Program-made: the position numbers and the translations under genes
In this document: positions 58,775 through 64,000 of the stretch, piece after piece
Numbering within the stretch: the first letter of the stretch is position 1
How the letters are laid out: every line of letters starts with the position of its first letter
Assembly (NCBI GenBank): GCA_032622095.1
Contig: CP136069.1
Coordinates: forward strand, 69,217,319 to 69,281,318
Origin: Siphonodentalium dalli
Taxonomy: Eukaryota; Mollusca; Scaphopoda; Gadilida; Siphonodentaliidae
Direction of reading: 5' to 3'
DNA: 64,000 nucleotides
The notes under the pieces: generated by a model
The model's database searches: none
What the model saw: only the letters and a program-made list of their open reading frames with translations
What the model was told of the DNA's origin: nothing

Positions 58775-59505
58775 CACAATTTTGGCGTCTTTCAATCTTA
58801 CGATTAGATTTCTTTATCGCGGAAAAGAATGTGTATCAATTTGGTGGATATCGATGCTAAAAATATTTTTTATCAATTTTGGTGCCCCACTCCCCTACCG
58901 TGCACCCCTGACTGGAAGCCGCCATTTTTGACATCTTTAAACCGCATGATTAGATTCCTGGTTCATGGAGATGATTATGTATAAGTTTGGTGGTTATCGG
59001 CGACTAAACAAATTCTTTCTCAACTATAGCCCCCCCCCCCCCCCCCATCTTTCACACAAAAGGCACCAATTTGGTGACTTTAAATCACACGATTAGATTC
59101 CTTGTATCATGGAGAAGAATATGTATCAATTTGGTGGAGATCAGCGCTAAAAATATGTTTATCAATGTTGGTGCCCCCTGTCCCCTTCCGTGAACCCTGA
59201 CTCGAACGGCGCAACTTTTGACATACATCTTTAAACACACAAATATATTCCGCGTATCATGCAGACGATTATGTATAAGTGGTGGAAATCGGCGACAAAA
59301 GTTGTTGCTGCCACCTCCCCCTTTTCTGCACCTGAGATGAACAGAGTCACTTTATAAAATTCTAACCCGCACCATTATCTTCCTCTTAAACAGTTATCCC
59401 TGACAGAGTGTTATAGACTGTGGACTGATAGACCCCTAGATAGATGGCCCACGCGAATTTCTATAGAACACAGACAGACAGGCATTCGCAGATATATTTA
59501 TCAAT
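58775..59505 (-). repeat. Y-family modular repeat block 4
   Basis: Minus-oriented modules end at 'acagacagacaggcattcgc', the reverse complement of the family start. A 17-C run lies at 59030-59046. Directly adjacent to the giant palindrome on its left. Confidence 0.78.
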
Positions 59506-59562
59506 TATTATTTTCACTTGAGAAGGTTCACCAGAATAAATTATATATACTGTCTCAGTTAA

Positions 59563-60024
59563 AGGTACTTAATCCGATCAGACGCTCCTAACTTACTATT
59601 TCTTCGGGGGTAAAAAAAAATATTTGATTCGAGTCGAGGAACCCACCCATCAAAGCTCAGAGTGATCAGATATCGATTTTTGAAGTTTGTTATTTCTCGA
59701 GATGTGTAATAATATTTGGCCCAGAAACTCGTGGTCAAACGGAGGGTCCTCGGACAAAATTGCAGATGAAGATGGATAACTCTAAAATCAAGTGGTAGTA
59801 CGGTCAAATTTCGTGATACTTTAGTGATAATACGGCCATATTTCGTTGAACAAAATGTTGATAAATAACACGTTTTGGGAAATTTGATACCATAGTTGAC
59901 AGTCGTTATCATAATTTTGTTGCAATTAATCGATTCTGATAACTAAAGCGTTGTTTGAAGAAATGTTGTTGTTGTTGTTGTTGTATCTTGATGGTATGGG
60001 ACCGTCTGAACGGATTTAGTCCCT
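59563..60024 (-). mobile_element. X-family TTAA MITE (462 bp), reverse-type interior
   Basis: Left TTAA at 59559-59562; the right junction reads TTAC. Family marks are present in full: 'gattcgagtcgaggaaccc', 'tctcgagatgtgtaataat', 'aactctaaaatcaagtgg' and a (GTT)n tract at ~59963-59981. This copy has the 'aggtactt' terminus next to the 'gattcgagtcg' side, unlike 22134, so terminus types have been exchanged between subfamilies. Confidence 0.8.
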
Positions 60025-61423
60025 TTACTTTAAAAAAGAAGTCTTACGGTGTATTTTTCATTGAACAGAGTTGTACGATCGTCAGGCCGTTAGACTCGGA
60101 ATAAAATAAAACCCGTTTTGGTCTCAAAATGTGCGGACTGGTTTGCAGAACACAACATATCCAAAATTTGCTAAAAATCCGCTTTTGGGGGAAAAAAAGA
60201 CCTAATTAAACATGGCGTCCAAATGGCCGCTGAATTTCTGTGGTAGATTTAGTAATAAATTGAAATAGACACAAACAATACATATTTGTAAACGATATAT
60301 ATATGTATCATTCATCGATATGTATCGGATTTGTTCATCGGCATGAAAGTAGTTCATCCTTGTATTTTTCAAAACTGTGTTTTAAGTCAGTTAATGGACT
60401 CGCGACTGGACATTCGGAAACTAGAAGATCTCGCCCTTCGGCCTCGATCTTCTATTTCCGAATGTCCAGTCTCTACTCCATTAACCCTGACTTAATTAGC
60501 CATCGTCGCATTATATGATTTACTAATCGTCTCGAAAACGTGCAATAGGTTACAGAACATCCCAACACCAAATAATGCCTGGAACAACAGCCACGTTTTT
60601 GACATTTAAAGGCACGGGCGAAAATATTCATATTTGTTCAAATCGCCATCAACAGAAGGAATATTAAAATATATATAGTTTTGTTCATATGCCAAACAGA
60701 AACAGCGCGTAAATAGTATATTGTCGTCAAGACGTACGATGGTGTACGTAAACAAGAACCTGCTCGTGTTACAGAAGTTTTGCTTCTGTTTACATAACAC
60801 AGCGCAATTCCATATTGGTTAATCACACACAAATTATATAAACGCTCTTTATTATTTTCATATCAGGAAAACAGTAACAAATAACGCTCTTTATGTTTAC
60901 CATATCCGGATCTAAACAAAAGCCAGGTTCTGTAACGTTTTTTGCTTTTGTTTACAAAACAAAGGAAAAACATTTGACAATAACAGACTGTTTATGCCCA
61001 TATTTCTGATTGGTATAAGAACAAAGTCTGTCTATATTTTACAATTATTTCTGTTTATGGCGGTTTTTGACGGAGGTGAATATTTTAACAGCATACCCAC
61101 CGCCAACACCGCCCGTATCTTTAAGACCGGAACAGATACTGAGATTGAAATGAGGCTTAACTCCATGAGTGCAGTAAATGACAAACCAGCTAATTAGGTC
61201 TACTGATGTTCACCACACCTGCTTTGTTCAGTTAATTAGCCCTGTAGTACCAGTGTGACTCTACAGCCATTGTATGCAGCACTCCCAATAATATTTAATC
61301 CTAATTTAAGTTGGCTAGCCTCATTTATTCATATTAGAACATTTCATTGTCTGTATCATAAGTTTATTGCCATACATGCTGTATCTAACATTTCAGCAAT
61401 TGTGTGTTGTTATCTGTGTCCAC
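60025..61423. other. Unassigned stretch with a hairpin at 60382-60495
   Basis: 60382-60495 is a stem with ~45-bp arms: 'ttaagtcag', 'ttaatgga' and 'actggacattcgga(a)a' are mirrored exactly or nearly so. It closes at 'gcccttcggc' and has TTAA at both extremes. Repeated 'aacgctctttat' phrases lie at 60841 and 60883. No gene is supported among the small frames. Confidence 0.5.
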
Positions 61424-61947
61424 CAGGGGGGGGGGGGGGGTGAAAAAAAATTCCGGCACGTATGCCGAGGTGGGTGGGTGGGTGGTCAAAGCCACCAACA
61501 AGCTATTTCGTCCGCAACTAAAAAAAAAATTCCTGCTTGTTTTTTTAGTGCTTTGGCAATGAGTTGGGCTTCAAAACCACTTTGAATGAGAGAAATAATG
61601 TAATTCTAACTGGTAAACTGACTGCAGGCAGTTATCGTGTAGCCATGTTTTTTTTTGGCCGAATGACCTCAAAATGACTCATTCCTATTTACATGTCCAT
61701 ATTAACATCCATGATAAATAGTATGCACAGAAATTCATATACATCTGTTTACCATGAATTCCCCCCCCCCCGCAAATCTCTGTTTTAGTGTTAAAAGGGG
61801 GTGGGTGTCAAAAAATGGTCGGAAAAAACTGCCGAAAACGAAAAAAAAATTGGCGGTGGGGGTGGTCGAAAATGATCGAAAGGGAAAAAATGCCATACGT
61901 GCCTGAATTTTTGTTCCGACCCCCCCCCCCCCCCCCCCCCCCCCCCT
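61424..61947. mobile_element. Non-autonomous hAT-like MITE with G/C-run termini (copy 2)
   Basis: 524 bp, flanked by perfect 8-bp duplications GTGTCCAC (61416-61423 and 61948-61955). Collinear with 2919-3468 ('ttccggcacgtatgccg', 'gggcttcaaaaccactttga', 'ccatacgtgcctga'). It lacks ~45 bp of copy 1 near 61639 and ends in a 27-C run (61920-61946). The two copies together fix the element ends. Confidence 0.88.
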
Positions 61948-62044
61948 GTGTCCACTGCTGCCAAAATATACACAGCGTACCACATGAAAACAATTTACTA
62001 ACTTTCTGATATGTTGTTTGTATCTGTGCACACTCCACAGTACT

Positions 62045-62440
62045 ACAATGTGGGACTCTAACAGGGGTATCTTTGTACGAGGAAGATAATGGTGCAGGTT
62101 AAAAACTTCTAACGTGAAAGTGACAGAAAAAGGGAGGGGCAACAAAATCGATGACATTTTTTTTTTGTCGTCCATTTCCACTAAACTTATACATAATCAT
62201 CTGCATTATATGATGAGTATAATGGTGTTGATTAAAGATGCTAAAAATGGCGCCGTTCTCGTCAGGGTTGGGGAGGGGAGCGGCACCAACATTTATAAAA
62301 AATATTTTTAGCGCCGATGTCCATCAAATTAATACATATTCATCTCCTTGATACGAGGAATCTAATGTTGTTTAAAGACGCCACATTTGTGCCATTTGGG
62401 TCAGATAGGGGGCATTAAATTTGATAAGAACGTGCAAGCT
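62045..62440 (+). repeat. Y-family modular repeat block 5
   Basis: It begins near the 'gggactctaacaggggtatc' and 'acgaggaagataatggtg' phrases seen at the start of other blocks. It continues with 'tagcgccgatgtccatcaaa' and 'gatacgaggaatctaatg'. Confidence 0.75.
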
Positions 62441-62580
62441 CCATGAAGAGTTCAGTCTCCCGGACTTACTTACTGGACTGCCACCACCTACACATAATGT
62501 GAAAAAACCACTCATTTAATTATTTGAGACTTTTGTAGGTTACAATCCATTCTGCATTATTCTGAGAAACTGCACAATCC

Positions 62581-62785
62581 GTGAGCTGGCCGCGATTGGA
62601 CACAATAGCCAGTTAGTCACACCAAACAACGTGATTAACATGAACAAATCGCACGGGCGCTTCAAAGTGGGACCAGTCCGTGTTGTTTCGGACATATCTA
62701 TTCACATTCAATGGCGATTAGTTAATGTTAATCACGTTGTTGGGTGTGGCTAACCGGCTAGTGTGTCCAATCGCGGCCAGCGCAC
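62581..62785. repeat. ~205-bp palindrome with ~60-bp arms
   Basis: 'gctggccgcgattggacac' and 'gtgtccaatcgcggccagc' are exact inverses. The symmetry continues through 'agtcacaccaaacaacgtga' against 'tcacgttgttgggtgtggct', leaving a ~65-bp loop. Confidence 0.82.
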
Positions 62786-62870
62786 GAATTGTGCGTCGTG
62801 GTCAAAACACGCTCAACGGCACATTTCCAGTTGATTATGTGGGATCAATTGTGCATGCTCTAAGTCGGTC

Positions 62871-62951
62871 AGAGCACGCGAATAGTTCTTTACCAGAATA
62901 AATCTCGTCTTCGACTCGATTGATTCGGGTAAAGAACAATTCTTGTGCTCT
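62871..62951. repeat. ~80-bp hairpin
   Basis: 'agagcac', 'gttctttacc' and 'aatctcg' on the left are mirrored by 'cgatt', 'ggtaaagaac' and 'gtgctct' on the right, closing at 'tcttcga'. Confidence 0.72.
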
Positions 62952-63639
62952 AACCCTTACTTGAGCTGTACCGCGGTCATGTTGCGTCATCTCCTTATTT
63001 ATAATACGAACTTGACATTTACTATACGATTATTCGAAGTTGTAATGATCCTTATTTGGCACGTGACGTATACCCATAGGTTAGGAGAAAATACTTTTTT
63101 TTTAAATATCTTTGCAAATACAATTATATTATGTATACCTGTTCTGTCTGATCATTCCCCAATTATGAACAAACGTACGCTAGTTTTGAATTTAAACATA
63201 CGGCGTTTGGTCAGTTAAGATACGCGACGCTAACGTGTAGTTTATTCGATAACAGTCAAATACCGCGGGTGTGGCTTGTATGAATAAGTGAATATTAATT
63301 GAATTTGCAGAAAGCTATTCATTGGTAATCAACACATTGCTCGCTGCGTATTGGCTCGATTTCTCCCGTTTGAAATAATTTTAACCATGCATCAGCATGC
63401 ATGACAGTCTTTAGACCGTAAGTTGATTTAAATGAAACATGGTCGGTCTAATTTTATTTAGACTGCGTGCTTTACAAGTGCCAATGTTTTGTTTGGCTTC
63501 TGAAATTTCAAGAGGAATGATTGCATGTATTTTATATGTTTAAATATCAAAACCACTATTAACCAACCAGATCCCAGAATTTTTTTATTCTCTCTTGCAT
63601 CTTGCCCAAAATCCGTTGGAGGGCGCTACCAATCGAATT
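62952..63639. other. Unassigned stretch
   Basis: A 91-codon frame (62943-63218) has no domain and is not called. Nothing else recognised. Confidence 0.4.
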
Positions 63640-63993
63640 ACTTCACTGTAACCTAAAGATGTCAAAAATGGCGCCTCCCGAGTCTGGGATGGAGGAGAGG
63701 AGGGGCACCAACATTTATAAAAAATATTTTTAGCGCAGATTTCCACCAAATTGATACACATTATTCTCCATGATACACGGAATCTAATCGTGTTGTTTAA
63801 AGACGCCACATGCAGTTTGTTTTAAGGATGGTTACTAACATTGATAATGTTTTAGTTATAAAAACAGTCATCTCAATCATACGAGGAATCGAATTGACGT
63901 GGTTTAAAGAAACTAAAGTGTGTCCTATTCGCATTAGTGATTGGCAGGGCGAATCTGCAGTTTATGAATGGCGACCCCCCCCCCCCCCCCCCC
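63640..63993 (+). repeat. Y-family modular repeat block 6, running to the window edge
   Basis: 'gaggggcaccaacatttata', 'ttagcgcagatttccaccaa' and 'gatacacggaatctaatcg' are family phrases. It ends in a 19-C run (63975-63993) and continues beyond the window. Confidence 0.75.
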
Positions 63994-64000
63994 ACCACCA

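Noticed and set aside
61735-62181. 148-codon minus-strand frame with polyglycine
   Set aside because: It crosses the C/G-run terminus of the hAT MITE and Y-family DNA; the glycine run is the homopolymer tract read through.

Overview
This is a eukaryotic, AT-rich, intron-bearing genomic window, probably from a marine lophotrochozoan and perhaps a mollusc. The species call is inference. It rests on GT-AG splicing, AATAAA poly(A) signals, and dispersed repeats of the 'cataactctggt ... acggacggatggacag' style that I associate with bivalve and gastropod genomes. No bacterial-type genes, operons, rRNA, tRNA or CRISPR arrays were seen.

Only one host gene is well supported. It encodes a 115-residue secreted peptide precursor (coding exon 25646-25993). 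An acceptor splice site lies just before the start codon, a candidate TATA promoter lies about 0.7 kb upstream, and a poly(A) signal lies at 26529. Its C-terminal codons and 3'UTR form three degenerate tandem copies. A second credible coding unit belongs to a transposon: a two-exon BED-zinc-finger protein inside a 1.6 kb hAT element (51275-52881) with perfect 8-bp target duplications and a relic of the transposase TRWN region.

The rest is a dense, nested deposit of transposons and tandem repeats. (1) 0.6-6 kb holds dispersed repeats, an hAT MITE with G/C-run ends, a 30-bp minisatellite and a 392-bp TTAA-flanked MITE. (2) 6.2-12 kb holds a 5.1 kb foldback element with ~1.1 kb arms around arrays of ~300-bp modules ('Y family'). 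(3) 12-24.6 kb holds many foldback and TTAA-flanked MITEs plus a decayed LINE reverse-transcriptase fragment. (4) 24.6-26.6 kb is the peptide gene. (5) 26.6-34.3 kb holds two tandem ~2.5 kb elements sharing one TTAA, then a ~2.7 kb long-TIR element. (6) 35-39 kb holds nested MITEs and hairpins. (7) 39.5-44.1 kb is a tandem-repeat hub: Y modules, a ~1.1 kb 29-bp minisatellite and a GC-rich minisatellite. (8) 44.6-57.3 kb holds a LINE 3' fragment, a Harbinger-like element, the hAT element, a GATATC-rich array and a 2.6 kb long-TIR element. (9) 57.6-64 kb holds a 1.1 kb giant palindrome, further Y modules, a second copy of the hAT MITE and several hairpins.

Two themes recur. Many insertions sit exactly between TTAA sites, and there is an unusual wealth of near-perfect palindromes. 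All identities, lengths and boundaries come from reading the sequence by eye and may be off by a few bases.
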